Below, in pieces: positions 1 through 28,182 of a stretch of DNA of 64,000 nt. Made by a program: the position numbers and the translations under genes. Position 1 is the stretch's first letter, and every line of letters begins with the position of its first letter. The notes beneath the pieces were generated by a model. That model was not told the DNA's origin, searched no databases, and saw only the letters and a program-made list of their open reading frames with translations. Location of the stretch: assembly GCA_963693365.1 (NCBI GenBank), contig CAVNZM010000017.1, positions 6,386,001 to 6,450,000 of the forward strand. The letters run 5' to 3'. Source of the stretch: Amoebidium appalachense (Eukaryota > Ichthyosporea).

Positions 1-431
1 GGGGGGGGGGGGGGGGATAGACACAGGCGATTGTGTACTGTTTGCCACCCTGTTGCTATACCCTCAGATATGTGTCTGCAGGTCTGATGCGCATTGAATT
101 TCTCAACGGGAAAAATCTTGTAAGTGTGTACGATAGAGCACAAAATTGCACAGGGTGATTGTGCACTTGGCTTGCCGAGTTTTTGGTTAGACGTGTTCTC
201 GTATTTCTTTTTTCTGAAAGTTTTTGTTTGCTTTGGAAAAGTGTTTTTGAACAAATCCTTTTTGAATTGAGTCAGTCGCCACCCAGTCTCCTCCTCTGCC
301 CCATCTATCTACCCCTCCCCACTCACCGCCCCCATTCTTCCACCATCTATCATGAACACCATCATATCGCGGATGATACGTCTTTCAACCTTTGCCAGGA
401 CCTGTGTTCTATCACTTGAAACGTACACCGT

Positions 432-433
<2 letters not shown>

Positions 434-510
<77 letters not shown>
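434..510 (+). repeat. (GT)n microsatellite
   Basis: About 38 uninterrupted GT units. Confidence 0.95.
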
Positions 511-515
<5 letters not shown>

Positions 516-1848
516 GCGAGCGTGCGTTCGTGCGTGTTTACGTAACACACACGCGCGCGCACACGCGCGCTTGCTCATACACAGGCACGCATGCACACAG
601 ACACACAGGCACTCAGGCTCGCAGGCACGCAGGCACACACGCACGCACGCACTCAGGCACACACGCACGCACGCATGCAAGCAAGCACGCCAGCACACGC
701 GCGCATGCGTGTGCTTGCATGCGCGCACACAGACACACACACTCACACGGACACACGCACACGCACACACACATACACACACACAAACGGTGTACGATTC
801 AAGACAGGTAGAAGACAGGTCCAGCCAGGGGATGAAAGGTATAACTGTGATACAATGTTGATCATAATAGCGGTGCGTGTGTGTGTGCGTGTCGGTGGGG
901 GGGGAGGGGGGGGAGGGGGAGAATGGAGCAAATGGGGAGGCTGGGGGGTCGGGTGGGGGGGGAGGGGGGGGGGGGAGGGGGGGGAAGTAGGGGGATGGGG
1001 AGGCTTTCAAGAATAAGTGTAGAATTTCGAAGCCTTGCAGGTTTAGATGTGAATCCTTTATTCCGTGAAAATGGCATACAAAGTGCCAATGGTATTTACA
1101 GAGAAGGGGTGTGTGCTGTGGTAAATTATTAGGTTAGCTATTGATTGTTACTAGTATATTTTCATCACAGTTTCATAGTGTGCATATGTTATTTATTCTT
1201 CTGGTCATTGCACTGAAGCTTGAGTCAGGCGCGGCTGGCTGCACCATCTGATTTAACTTCCTAGCTAAAGTACATACGCATACAGTCACGATACGGGAAT
1301 AAAACGGAATAAATAACGTTTATAACAACAATTCATATGCATCGCACAAACTCCCCCCCCCCCCCCCCCCCCCCCCCTCCTTTCCTCTCCCCCGGCCTCT
1401 TCCTACATAATATCGCCCACCACCAACTAGATACTGATTTGCATTTCAGAAAGCTGTGACACGTGTCTGTTCTCAAAAAATTCCGCCATTTTTCTTGCTT
1501 AAGTTAGAGTTTAAAACGTGCAATATCCATCTTATATGATGTAATCACCTTTCTGTTGCATCAAAGGGGTCTGAACAGAAAGGAGTTCGGTACGTACGAT
1601 TCCGACCTGCTTTAAGCCTTGACCAACGATATCCTGGGTTGTATCGCTTATGGTTTTGAAGCACACGCACCACAAACACACGCACACAACGTTAACCAGA
1701 CACTCACAGGCAAAAACTAAGACACGCACACACACACACACACCGTGCACACACACACACACACACACCGTTACGGCACACAGACACGAACACATACTAC
1801 AACCACACACTGGACGCATACCGTGCCACAGACACGTCGACTCCCCCT

Positions 1849-1879
<31 letters not shown>

Positions 1880-1912
1880 AGAAAAAAAAAATTCCCGGGG
1901 ACGGGAGGAAAT

Positions 1913-1956
<44 letters not shown>

Positions 1957-2185
1957 GTGGGTGGGTGGGGGGGGGGGGGAGGGAGGGGAGGGGGGGAGGG
2001 GGGGGGGGGAGGGGGGAGGAGGGGGAGGGGGGGGGGGGAGGTGGAGGATAATATGTATGTGCAGGAGGTGCCGTGCTCTGAATGGCACCCACTTTCTATG
2101 CTGCCTAGGCCTATCTTATCATTTGAAAAGGCTTGCAATTGGTGTGGGCAAGGCTATGCATACGTATGGTATTGGTGATATACAT

Positions 2186-2228
<43 letters not shown>

Positions 2229-2268
2229 TATCATAGTGTGTGGATCTATTATATATATATGAAATCTG

Positions 2269-2269
<1 letters not shown>

Positions 2270-2363
<94 letters not shown>
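2270..2363 (+). repeat. (CA)n microsatellite
   Basis: About 46 CA units, preceded by a second (CA)n at 2185-2226. Confidence 0.95.
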
Positions 2364-2365
<2 letters not shown>

Positions 2366-2701
2366 GATATAAATGAAATCTGAAAACGTGGCTCCGGAAG
2401 CACCCAGTGGGGTTCACTAACCGTAATTTTTATTTTTTGGGTTTTTTGTGGGGGTTTTGGTTGAACTTTATTTGATGTAGATTTAGATTTAGATTTGGAG
2501 TTGAATTTTTTTGGGGGGGATTTGTAATTTGTTTTTTTTTGGTATAAATAGAGGTTCAATTCGGTGTTTTCGACCTGGCTGACTGATTATTGCTTCGGTT
2601 GTATTTGTTTGGGGTGGCGGCGCTCGCGCGCGCGGACACACACACAGACACATGCGCGTGCATACACACACACGCACACGCACATGCACATTCACACACG
2701 C

Positions 2702-2754
<53 letters not shown>

Positions 2755-3027
2755 GCGTGCGCACGCACGCATACAAACAAACACACGCACACACACACAC
2801 ACACACATACACACACACACACGTTGACCTTTTTCGTTTGGTCACGTGTGATAACTGAACGTGTGTGTGTGTGTGTGTGCGTGCGTGTGGGGGGGTGTTT
2901 GTGTGCGTGTGTGTGTGTGTGTATGTGCGTGTGTACATGTGTGTATGGGTGTTTACATGTGTTTGTGTCAGCGTGTGTGTGTGTTTGTGTGTGGGTAGGT
3001 GTGTGTGCATGTGTGCGCAAGTGCGCA

Positions 3028-3064
<37 letters not shown>

Positions 3065-3095
3065 GTGCGTATGTGCGTGCGTGCACGTGTGTATC

Positions 3096-3144
<49 letters not shown>

Positions 3145-3897
3145 ATGTGCGTGCGTGCGCGTGTGTATGTGTGCGTGTGTGTATGTGTGTGCGCAATGCA
3201 GTGCCACACTGTGTACTGTAGGTGCGCATATGTTTGTTCCATATTATACAGTAGTTTGTGGCGGATGGCCGGTGTCGCGATCTGTGCACATGTGCGAGGG
3301 GGCTGGTCAACTTCCGCTTGCATGATGCGGTATGACTGCCGCGGCGCGCATACCCTTTATGGCAAGTGCGCAAAACATCCTATCACGATAAACGATGATT
3401 GGTTGACCACACATCAAAGGATCATTAAGATTGGATAAGCCGGCATCGTAAAAGCCATTTAAGGTGCATAACCGTCGATATTGGAATGTGCCCCGCCCAG
3501 GAATGATCGGCCGCGCGTGGACACTTTGAGTTTGGCAAACATGGATGTACTCAGCCGTTGTCAGTGTTCCAATAACATGTGCGTGTAGTGAATTAGATTG
3601 TTAATCTTAGCCGAGTGATTAGCAGTTGTGAACGCTATAAACACCTTCTTTAATTACTTTCTTTACTTTTCTCGGCCACATCCCGGCTCCATACCATTCT
3701 CTACATTTTGTGAAGCGTACTATGGAGATAGCAGTTCAACGGCCAGGAGTACACACAGACGTCCGCGCGTGCAAGCAATCGTGGGCACGAACACACTCAT
3801 ATAGACACACACGCGAGCACGTACACGCACACACATTGACGTAAATTTACTTGCACACACCCTAAGACACACATAGCTCACACAGGCACACATACAT

Positions 3898-4006
<109 letters not shown>

Positions 4007-4089
4007 CTCTCTCTCACACACACACACACACAGGCACACACACACACACCGACAACCTTTGGCATCCATAGTTGTGGGAGGGAAGCATC

Positions 4090-18903
<14,814 letters not shown>

Positions 18904-19870
18904 GCAACCCACCTATTCCTTCTACATCCTTCTAAATCTTTCTACATGCTCCTAGAACAGCGAGAAAATGGACGTAACACGTGTGTGGAATGAGAGGGGT
19001 TTTGGGCAGGTGTGGACGTGATAGCTAGTTGAAGTGGCCTGAAGGTGTTTGTGTGCATGTGTGCACACGAAAAGATGTGGTGATATTTTCTTCATTTTTG
19101 ACCAATGGTTTTGTAGGATGAAGGGCAGTTGGTTGAACTAATGGGTGTTGGTGATTGATATTGATAATTTTAAAATATTAAGTGAACATGTATGATTGGT
19201 TGGTGTAGAGAGAGCAGGAGGGGAGTTAACACACAATTGCATACGAAAAGAGCTTCCCTTTTCTCTCGCCTCTTTCTTCTTTAGGGGGTAGCGGTTGAAG
19301 GTGCACAGACTTTGTGTATGCGGGTTTTGGGTGGGCACGTGGAGGATAGAGGGAGTGTTTGTGTTGAAGAGCTCTGAGGGGTGTGCATTTTTTTTTTTTT
19401 TTTTTTTTTCGGGAGGGGGGGGGGATAGTGTTCGAATCGGCACACATGTTTGTTGAACACAGGTCTATGGCCATCTGCTATTAAGACTTTCAGTTAAATT
19501 TTACGCCTTCGAATGATGTAATCGAAAAAGTTTAACAACTGGCTAATCAGCAGTTCTCTGTATTACAGAGCATGCAACAAAAACTAAATCAATAAAAAAA
19601 GGAATGTTTTCCCAGTGTCTCAAAGGGCATTATATATGGCGCATGGTGAATATTGCCACGCATAGCTCCTATCCACAAGGGTCGTGTGGGTGGGTGGGTG
19701 GGTGTGTTTTTGTGGTGCTATCGTTTGTCTGTGAATGTATGTATGTGTGGGTGTGGTTGTGTGTGTGAGCACGTATGGGGGGGAAAGATAATGGGTGTGT
19801 GTGTGCACAAGTGGGTGTGGAGGTGTGCATATCTGCAACTACCTGCAATTGTGCGTGTGTGTGTGCGTGC

Positions 19871-19929
<59 letters not shown>

Positions 19930-20096
19930 GGTGGGTGGTTGGTTGGGTGATGGAATTCTTTCTTGCACACATTCTCGCGGCCTGCATAGCATTGACACTA
20001 ACCCCCCCCCCTCCCCCCCCCCCCCCCCAAAAAAAAAAAAAAAAAAACACTCCAAACCCCTAATATAACTTCAAAACACACCAGTCAAACATCTTT
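18904..20096. other. 3' ends of two convergent genes
   Basis: The stretch lies between the stop codons of XPNPEP3 (+) and UFM1 (-). It holds an AATAAA at 19591 (+), a poly-T/poly-G junction at 19389-19425, (GT)n at 19876-19926 and a poly-C/poly-A junction at 20002-20047. No further coding sequence is seen. Confidence 0.6.
19591..19596 (+). promoter_or_regulatory. Candidate poly(A) signal for XPNPEP3
   Basis: AATAAA about 690 nt downstream of the XPNPEP3 stop, in an A-rich context. The actual cleavage site is not known. Confidence 0.35.
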
Positions 20097-20375
20097 TTAC
20101 CTCCACCCACCCACCCTATCCCTTGGTATCAATCTCAGCTCCCCACCGTGCTTTAGGAAGATGTTTCCCGCCGATTGATTGGGGTTGATTCCTATCCCGT
20201 CGTTGCTAATTATAGCACTTGTGGCAGGTGGCACCTTAAACTCTTCCGCAGCGTACTTTAACACAGCAGTAAAGGGCACATGCTCGGGCACGCTTAGCAC
20301 CTTATATGGTAACTTGGGGTCTGACGTCAACGTGATCTTAAAGGTCACCTTGGATGAGGGTTGTGCCGTGGCCAT
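20097..20375 (-). CDS. UFM1 ubiquitin-fold modifier precursor, single exon
   Basis: Small ubiquitin-like protein conjugated to targets (ufmylation, mainly ribosome and ER homeostasis) through UBA5, UFC1 and UFL1. The 92-residue frame contains [56 protein letters not shown] and [15 protein letters not shown], nearly identical to animal UFM1. Maturation by UFSP proteases should expose the Val-Gly, here followed by a GWR tail in place of the usual Ser-Cys. The N-terminus has a few extra residues (MATAQPS). The ATG has A at -3 and G at +4. No intron interrupts the coding sequence, unlike its intron-dense neighbours. It is transcribed toward XPNPEP3 and away from the PHF10-like gene. Confidence 0.96.
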   Translation of the reverse strand: MATAQPSSKVTFKITLTSDPKLPYKVLSVPEHVPFTAVLKYAAEEFKVPPATSAIISNDGIGINPNQSAGNIFLKHGGELRLIPRDRVGGWR

Positions 20376-20919
20376 CTTGTCTTTAACAAGTGCGCAAACT
20401 CCAAGTTTCTTTCCTTGTAGTTTTCGGTATGATTAGCAGGGGGAGAATGTGCTGCTTATTGGTGTTTATCACTGGTTTCTTTCTTGTCTTGTATAAAAAT
20501 TGAACTTCTATCCCTCTCTTAAAGCCTTGTCGTTAGAGGTATAGAGTTTTGTGGCATAAAATAGTGTTTGTTGTAGGTGAGATGCGTCCGTATGTCAGAC
20601 AGCTAGAGATTACAAGGTTCCCTCACAGTGTCTAATTAACACTAATAAAACTACTTAGAAGCACACTTACTTAACCTGTCCTAGTGAAGGAGCTTCCAGG
20701 TACAAAAACAGATAAGTACAAAGCCCCACAGGAGAAATGGAACTATAGATGCAGGAGCCAAGCTAACCCTTATGCCTCTGCCCTGCAACACTCCTTACAG
20801 AAATGCTGGGCCACAGTAGCCCTAGAGAACAAAAACTCTCATATTATGTGGCCACCACACTTTGATTACTGTCACAACAACCGTTGAAACAGAAATTTCG
20901 TCCGACCGTTCGGGATATA

Positions 20920-20927
20920 TGACGTCA
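20920..20927. promoter_or_regulatory. CRE-type palindrome TGACGTCA
   Basis: Perfect 8-bp CREB/ATF-type site in the presumptive bidirectional promoter region. A second copy lies 50 bp downstream. The assignment rests on motif and context only. Confidence 0.5.
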
Positions 20928-20969
20928 TCACACAAACTTGACTTGTGATTTTGTGTGCAGGCCGGTTTA

Positions 20970-20977
20970 TGACGTCA
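20970..20977. promoter_or_regulatory. CRE-type palindrome TGACGTCA
   Basis: Second perfect site, 50 bp from the first, both preceded by TTTAT/ATAT. The centre-to-centre spacing is about five helical turns. Confidence 0.5.
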
Positions 20978-21046
20978 TACTTTTTTCGCGCCCTTTTTTA
21001 TAGTTATCCGATCGCACGTCACAAGCCCACTCAGACTCCATCCAAA

Positions 21047-21118
21047 GGGTGAGTGCAACATGTTTTGGAAGGAAAACTGAAAAGGGTGAGTGCGACATGT
21101 TTTGGAAGGAAAACTGAA
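21047..21118 (+). repeat. Direct duplication of ~37 bp
   Basis: Two nearly identical units (AGGGTGAGTGC.ACATG..., one base different) lie head to tail upstream of the PHF10-like start codon. Confidence 0.8.
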
Positions 21119-21370
21119 TGCAGGAATGTTTAGAGATGGGTTGTATGTACATAAAGAACGAGTGTACGGTTGATGGCAGGTGCCGAAGGGATATAAAGTA
21201 GGAACGAAGAGCAGTTTTATAGGTTCTGTGCAAAAGCCTGACACACATTCGTAACTGGGGCCTCGTATTAAGCTTTAGAGAGAACAAGTGTTGCCTTTTC
21301 CTTATAGCTTCGAGCCTCGGTTTGGTTGATTAACTTCTTGTCTTCACGTTTTAGTGTTACAAATAATAAC

Positions 21371-21440
21371 ATGGCAGCCACGTTAGAGTTGAGCCACACT
21401 GGGCCTTCATCGGATGTAGAAGTGCTGTCTGAGAGGGAAG
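21371..21440 (+). CDS. PHF10-like exon 1 (start)
   Basis: Encodes [20 protein letters not shown] then ERE. Strong Kozak context and donor G|GTGGGT, phase 1. It is assigned by phase match to exon 2. Confidence 0.65.
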
Positions 21441-21596
21441 GTGGGTAGCAGAACCCGACATTTTTATTTTTTCGTTTTCCTTTAGGTTTGCTCTTTCTCT
21501 TCTTCTATTATTTGCTCCGATTTTGAACCGGGAGTGAACTTGTTCACAACGCGTTCTTCTCCCCCTCCCTCCCTCCCTCCCTTCCCCTTCCCTGCC

Positions 21597-21635
<39 letters not shown>

Positions 21636-22505
21636 CACCCCCGCACACACACACGCACACACACACACACACACGCACGCACACGCACACATGCACGGAC
21701 ACTCACACACACGCACACACATACCACATTTGCCACAAAAAAATAATATTAAGACAGCCCACAGCTACACAACACACCTATCTATGCCCACCACACCAAC
21801 GTGGCATGCATTCTCAAAGAGAGCAAGAGTCAGGGGTTCCGGGTGGATGGGTGTGTGTGTGTGTGGGTGGGGGGGGGGGGGGGGGGGGGGTGTGCTGGGG
21901 GGGAGTTGGGGGGAAGGGGAAGGGCCAGCAAAAGTTCAAGGAGAAAACCAACAGTTAGAACCAATGTTTCCTCTGTTCTGTTCTACTCTAGTTGGGTGTC
22001 GCTTTTTTCTCTCTTATATCTTGGAAGGGTGTCTGTGTGCGTGTATGTGCGCGTGTATGTGCGCGTGCGCGTGTGTATTTGTGTGCGCGCGCGTGTGTGT
22101 GTGTGTGTGCGCGTGTGCGCATGTGTGCGTGCGTGCATGCGTCCGTGCGTGCGTGCGTCCGTGCGTGCGTGCGTTACGGGTGTGTCTGTGTGTGTGTTTG
22201 TGTGTGTGCGTGTGTGTGGCCTGAGCGGTTTGGGGAGAAGGGAGGGGGGGGGGGGGGGGGGGAGGGGGGACAAATGGCTGTGGGTGGGCGGGTGGGGAGA
22301 GGGGGGAGGGGGGAGGGGGGAGGGGGAGGATAGAAGAACATATCAGGCAAGAAAGGTTGAGTTTCTGTATGGTTTGGTGAAAAAGTACCCGAGGGAGGGA
22401 GGGGGGAGAACGCAGCTTCTAACTTAGGCTGGCACACAGATGGACCCAACAGCAAGAGACTACGCGCGGAGGAGGAGCATGTGGGGACTGAATGTACGTG
22501 CGTGC

Positions 22506-22550
<45 letters not shown>

Positions 22551-22567
22551 AGAGAGAGAGAGAGAGA

Positions 22568-22639
<72 letters not shown>

Positions 22640-22818
22640 GTTCATGTTCGTGGTTTATCTTGGAAATCCTTTCTTTCTTGGTGTAGCTCTTTGACTGGGG
22701 TGTATAATGATAATATTGTTGATACTTCATCTGCCCCCCTCTCCCCTTCTCCCCCCCCCCCCCCCCAAAAAAAAAAAAGAAAAAGAAAAAAGAAAAAGAA
22801 AAACACCTCCAACCCCCT

Positions 22819-22857
<39 letters not shown>

Positions 22858-23050
22858 CCCCCCCCTTCCTCTCCCCCCCTCTCCCTTGGCTTTTTTTTCA
22901 GAAGTATATGATGGGATCTTGATGAGTGCGATGTGATAAATGAAGCTTTTTTATGCCCCCTGTTGTGCCCGTGTTGTGGATGGGTTTGAAGGGGGGGGCG
23001 CCGGGGGGGGGGGGGGGGGGGGGGGAAGGGGTTGGAGTTGTTTTTTTTTT

Positions 23051-23090
<40 letters not shown>

Positions 23091-26000
23091 AAGAAGGGGG
23101 GGGGGGGGGGGGGCGGGCATTGGCATTGAGGATTTGTGTGGACGAAGAGGGGTTTGTTGAAGACTCATCAACATGCTGTGTCGGAATGTGGGAGGATAGA
23201 AAAGGCTGGTGGACTTTTTTTTTCTTTCTTTCTTTGGTTCTTTTATTTTTTATTTTTGTGTGTGTGTGCGTGTGTATGTGTGTGTGCGTGTGTGTGTGTG
23301 CGCGCGTGCGTGCGTGTGTGTGCGTGTGCTTTTGTTCGAGGGGGGAAGGTGGGGGAGGGGGGAGGGGGAGAAGAGACCTGGATGGTTTGGGCCTGAAGGC
23401 CTCGTGCTATATCCATACAAGGGAAGTTAGCTACCCAAGAAAGCATATGACCATATAAGGCTAAGCTTGGTGTGTGCAGTCACGGGGCCGTACCCTTCCT
23501 CCTGGGTGCACACGATCCAAAATGCAGCGAGAAAGGCAGCTAACTTTAACAGGGTAGGGTGTCTCTCTCCCTCACTTCCATCCACATTTCCCCCCCCCCC
23601 ATCTCTCCACTCTCTCCCTCCCTCCCTTTCCCCCTCTCTTTGCCTCCTCGCTTCCCTTCTCTCCCCCTCTCTCTCCTTCTTCCCCCCCCCTTCCCGCTCC
23701 CCTCCTCCCTTTGGTTGTACCGTCCTCTCCCCCCTTTCTTCTCTTTCTCTCTTGCTCTTTCTTCCCCCCTTCCCTCCCCCTCAATCCCCCTCTCCCTCCC
23801 TCACTTCCTCTCCCTCTCCCTCGATCTCTCCCTCTCTTCCCCCTCCTTCCCTCCCTCCCTCTCTCTCTCCTTCCTCCCCACTTCCCCCCTCCATTTTTAT
23901 ATCCTTCCCTTCCGTCTCCCCTCCCTTTCTCTCCCCCACCCTTTCCATCTTCCCTCTCTCCCTCCTGGTCGGAAAGAGAGGAGGGGAGAAGGGGGGGGGG
24001 GGGGGAGGGGGGAGGGGGAGGGGGGGGAGGGGAGGGCTTGCACTCTAAGCTCGACACAAAACTTATTCACGTCCATATTCCCACTTTTATTACACACACT
24101 CCCCATTTTCTCCTACTCTTCCGATCACTCCTCTTGTGTGTTACTGCTCATTAGATTTACAGCATAATCAAAAGAGTGGTGAGACAGATATTACCTTCTT
24201 GAGATTGGGTGTGCCTTTTTTGAATATCACGTCTCACATGTATGATGTATCATGAAAAACGGAGAAAAGAGGAGGAGAGGGGGTTGAGGGGGGGGGGCAG
24301 GGAGAGGGAGAGATGAGGGGATTAAATTTTGATTAGAGTTCAGGGTGGGGGGGCGGGGGGAGGGAGGCGGGGTGGGGAGGGGGGAGGGGGGCGGGGGGAG
24401 GGAGGCGGGAGGGTTAACCTAACAGGGAGGGGTGCAGCAATTACTATACAATCGACAGCACACGAGGGGGGCATGTTACGATGCACACAGTCAGCAGACA
24501 CATCTCCCAGAGGCACAGGTGAGCACACGTACATGCACACGTACATGCACACGTACATGCACACGTACATACACACATACATGCACACGTACATGCACAC
24601 GTACATGCACACATACATGCACACGTACATGCACACGTACGTGCACACACACACGTATGTGGTGTGTGCATATGGGCCCACACACATAGAGAGAGATAGA
24701 CACGGCCACATACACCACACATGTGTGCACACACACGAACACTTGCCTGTGTTTGCGTGCAACATGTGCACATTTGCACACACACACACACACACAGAAT
24801 TACAAAAGGCCCCGCACACAAACTAAGAGCACGTACCTTCACACGCACACACTCACTCGCAAATGTACATACAGACACATAACCTGCATATCGACAAACA
24901 CCCACGATCTCGCACACACGCGCACAAACAGGGGCAGGGGCGCATACATACACACATGACACCCCTCCCCTGTCCCCCCCCCAAGTTAGATCTTTGAAAG
25001 ATGCAAGATTGACAAGCCGTGAAACATTCCCTCCCCCCCCCTCCCCCCTTCTCCCCCCCCCCCTCGTGTCCTGCACCATGCTTCTCATCGTGTATGCGTA
25101 CTTCGTGCCGTGTTCCGCATTCAAACCCCCCCAGTCTTCTTTCAGAGGTGTCCTTTCAGGACAGACCACTGTGTGGAGACCGCTTTACTTCCATGCAACC
25201 GGGCATGGTTGCTCTGTGTCATGCATCTGTAAGCACATACGCATTTTTCGCTGCACTGCTTTAGTTTGCACACACATCTTCACCGTTTTGCTCACCTTGC
25301 TTGCATAAGCAACCCTGCTCGTCTTTGATCAAGACGGGTTGACCCTCTCAAGTTCAGTTGATGCTGCTATCTGAGTTGGAGAGTCGTATATACGCGGGCT
25401 AAGGGGTCGAAACTCAGACGTAATTGATGACTTGGGCCCTCCCTGAGGATGGGCTCTGCTTATGACGCATACTGTGCGCATGGCTGATGTTGCATACTTG
25501 AATGTTTTCCTTTGCATGTGTCCTGCACCATGCTTCTCATCGTGTATGCGTACTTCGTACCGTGTTCCGCATTCAAACCCCCCCCCCCCCCCCCCCTTCT
25601 CCCCCCCTCCCCCCCCCCCCCCTCCCACACACACACACACACATCCTTTCCCCCCTCATCCTTTTTTTTGTTAAGGATATGCATATTTAGAATCCTGTTC
25701 TCCTCATTTTGTTCTGTGTGGATTCAAGTAATTTTTGAGGAAGTGACGTCAACACGACAGAGTGACGTCAGATCTGAGATCAGCACGGTCTGCTGTAGAT
25801 TCATTTCCTTTTTTAGGCATCCTGTAATCACCATATAAGGGAATCCTGGAGAATTTTGCCGACTTAATGGTGGTTCCGTTCGTTTATGAAATACTATGCA
25901 AAAACACCTTGGGGTATATACTACATACCATTCATTAACAATAAATCTTAATCCGCAGGTGCCAAGTTTTAACGATTGAATATCTTAGTGCACCTATCTC

Positions 26001-26353
26001 AAGTTTTCACAATCGTACATGTTTTCAACTCAGTGCACCTGTGTATTTACGATTTTTTTGATTGGCAGGTTATGAGACTTCCGCCAGAGAAAACGCAAGT
26101 GGGCAACCATCCAGCCCAGCTGATGCCCCACCAATACGTGGACGGATACATTGTGTGAGTATTGCCTTTTTGGTATTTGGTATTTTCCTTATTGCGACAG
26201 GTACATTGTGTGCTTTATGCAGATATTTTACTTGGTAATCCCTTATTTGTTGTTTAAAGTGGGCATGCTTTACTTATTTTTTTGTCCCCGACAGAGACAT
26301 CCGGCAACGGTCTGTGTGTGGGTGGGTGGGTGGGTCTGTGTGTGTGTTGTGTG

Positions 26354-26387
<34 letters not shown>

Positions 26388-26466
26388 GGGGGGGGAAGGG
26401 GGGGAGGATGGGGGGGGTGTGGATGGGTGAGTGGGTGGGTGGGGGGTGCGTGTTGGTGTATTAGTA

Positions 26467-26497
<31 letters not shown>

Positions 26498-26812
26498 ATG
26501 CGTTTGCCTGTGTGTGTGTGTGTGTGTTCACTCACTCACTATCTGTTTTGTGTCTCTGGCGTGTGCATCAACACACCCCACATACACACTGACACACACA
26601 CACACGCACAAGCACACAAGCCCACACGCACACGCAAACGCACACGCACACACGCACACGCACACGCACATGCTCATGCACACACACACACACACACACA
26701 CACAGCTATTCTGCCCATGCCATTATGAATGCATATGAAGGCAATTTTGAAGACCATCTTCCGCCAACTACATCACAATCAGTATGTTGGCCCCCCCCCC
26801 CCCCCCCCTCCC

Positions 26813-26849
<37 letters not shown>

Positions 26850-27018
26850 CGGGAAAAAAAAATGTACCCAGGCACTAGAAACAATTGTCATTCTTCCAGT
26901 TTTTTGTTCCCTTTCTTCGATTTTTGGTTATGTACTCTGTTGTGGTTTCTGATCTTCCCCTATTCTCGATTGGTTTTTGTTCGTTTTCTTGGCCCAGTGT
27001 ACACCGGGGACTTCACAA

Positions 27019-27056
<38 letters not shown>

Positions 27057-28043
27057 CCCCCCCTTCCTCCCTCCTGCCCATCCCCCTCCTTCCCCTCCCC
27101 CCCTACAATAAAAAAAAAAGAAAAAAAGAAAAGGGGGGGGGGGGGGGGGGGGAGAAAGAGCCCAACTTTAATTTAATATTGGCCTAATGACAACAACAAA
27201 AAAACACCTCAGAAAGAAAGCAATCCAAATAGAATAACTGAATATTTAACATACACATTAACCCATCACAGACCATACCCCGCACGTCTTCTGCCCAGCG
27301 CACAGACAAGCAGCCCCAGAGACAAACACAGACCACAGCTGCAAAGGAGGGCAGAGGTGTGTGGGTTGATGAACGGGGTGGTGGTGTGTGTGTGTGGTGG
27401 TGGTGGGGGGGGGGGGGGGGGGGAGGGAGGGGGGGGAGGGGGAAGGGGGGGGGGACAGAAGGCTTTGGCAGAATGTGGTGTTTTTTCGGTTGCTGAAATC
27501 GTCTTTTTTTTCTTTTTTTTTTCTTTTTTTTCATGCTTTGGTTGTTTTTTTGTTGTTGTTGTTTGTTTGTTTGTTTGTTTTGTTTTTTTTATGTTTTGTT
27601 TTGGAGGGGAAGGGGGAGGGGGCGGGGGGGGGGAGGGGGGGGGAGGTAATGCCATGTGCATTTAGTAGCGTGTCGATTTTCTTTCAGGTGTTCACATATC
27701 TGTTTTGCTGTGTAGTCATTTTTTTTAAACTCTCTCACCAGATTCAAGTCGGGCAGCTTCAGAGGAGCCGAAGGTGTGTCTCCCCCCCTTCCCCCCTCCC
27801 CCCCTCCCCCCACCCTCCCCCTTCCCCCCCCCCCCCCCTCCCCCCGCCCAACACAGACACACACACACACACACACACACACACTGTCACCCACCCATCC
27901 CCAAACCCCTAAACCAATTGCCTTGCAGTTCTAGTTCACACCGTCATGCTTCAATGCACTTGGGTTCAGTTTTATGAGCTGTGCAACGTACACCCTCTCC
28001 TCCCCCCCCTCCCTCTCCCAACTTCGATTTCACACATGCACGT

Positions 28044-28082
<39 letters not shown>

Positions 28083-28143
28083 CACGCCCACGCCCACGCC
28101 CACGCGTACGCGCGCACGGCACACACACACGCACACACGCACG

Positions 28144-28182
<39 letters not shown>

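Larger units (their letters stand above)
20376..21370. other. Region between UFM1 and the PHF10-like gene
   Basis: Mostly unique sequence between the UFM1 start (-) and the next gene's start (+), so it probably contains both promoters. It includes two TGACGTCA palindromes and a ~37-bp direct duplication at 21047-21118. No convincing coding exon is seen. Confidence 0.55.

Noticed and set aside
434-900. Long open frames of Thr-His or Val-Cys dipeptides over CA/GT repeats
   Set aside because: They are translations of (CA)n/(GT)n on either strand, overlap on both strands, and recur at every microsatellite; no conserved protein content.
20684-20887. 67-codon open frame between UFM1 and the PHF10-like gene
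   Set aside because: No recognisable domain, no supporting neighbours, and a length expected by chance in non-repetitive sequence; it may be promoter or UTR sequence.
22900-22935. Possible extra PHF10-like exon after TTTTTTTTCAG
   Set aside because: Reading from the required phase meets a stop codon at once and no good donor follows.
24520-24652. Regularly spaced repeats that could suggest a CRISPR array
   Set aside because: Units are 12 bp head to tail without spacers, in a eukaryotic intron; a minisatellite.
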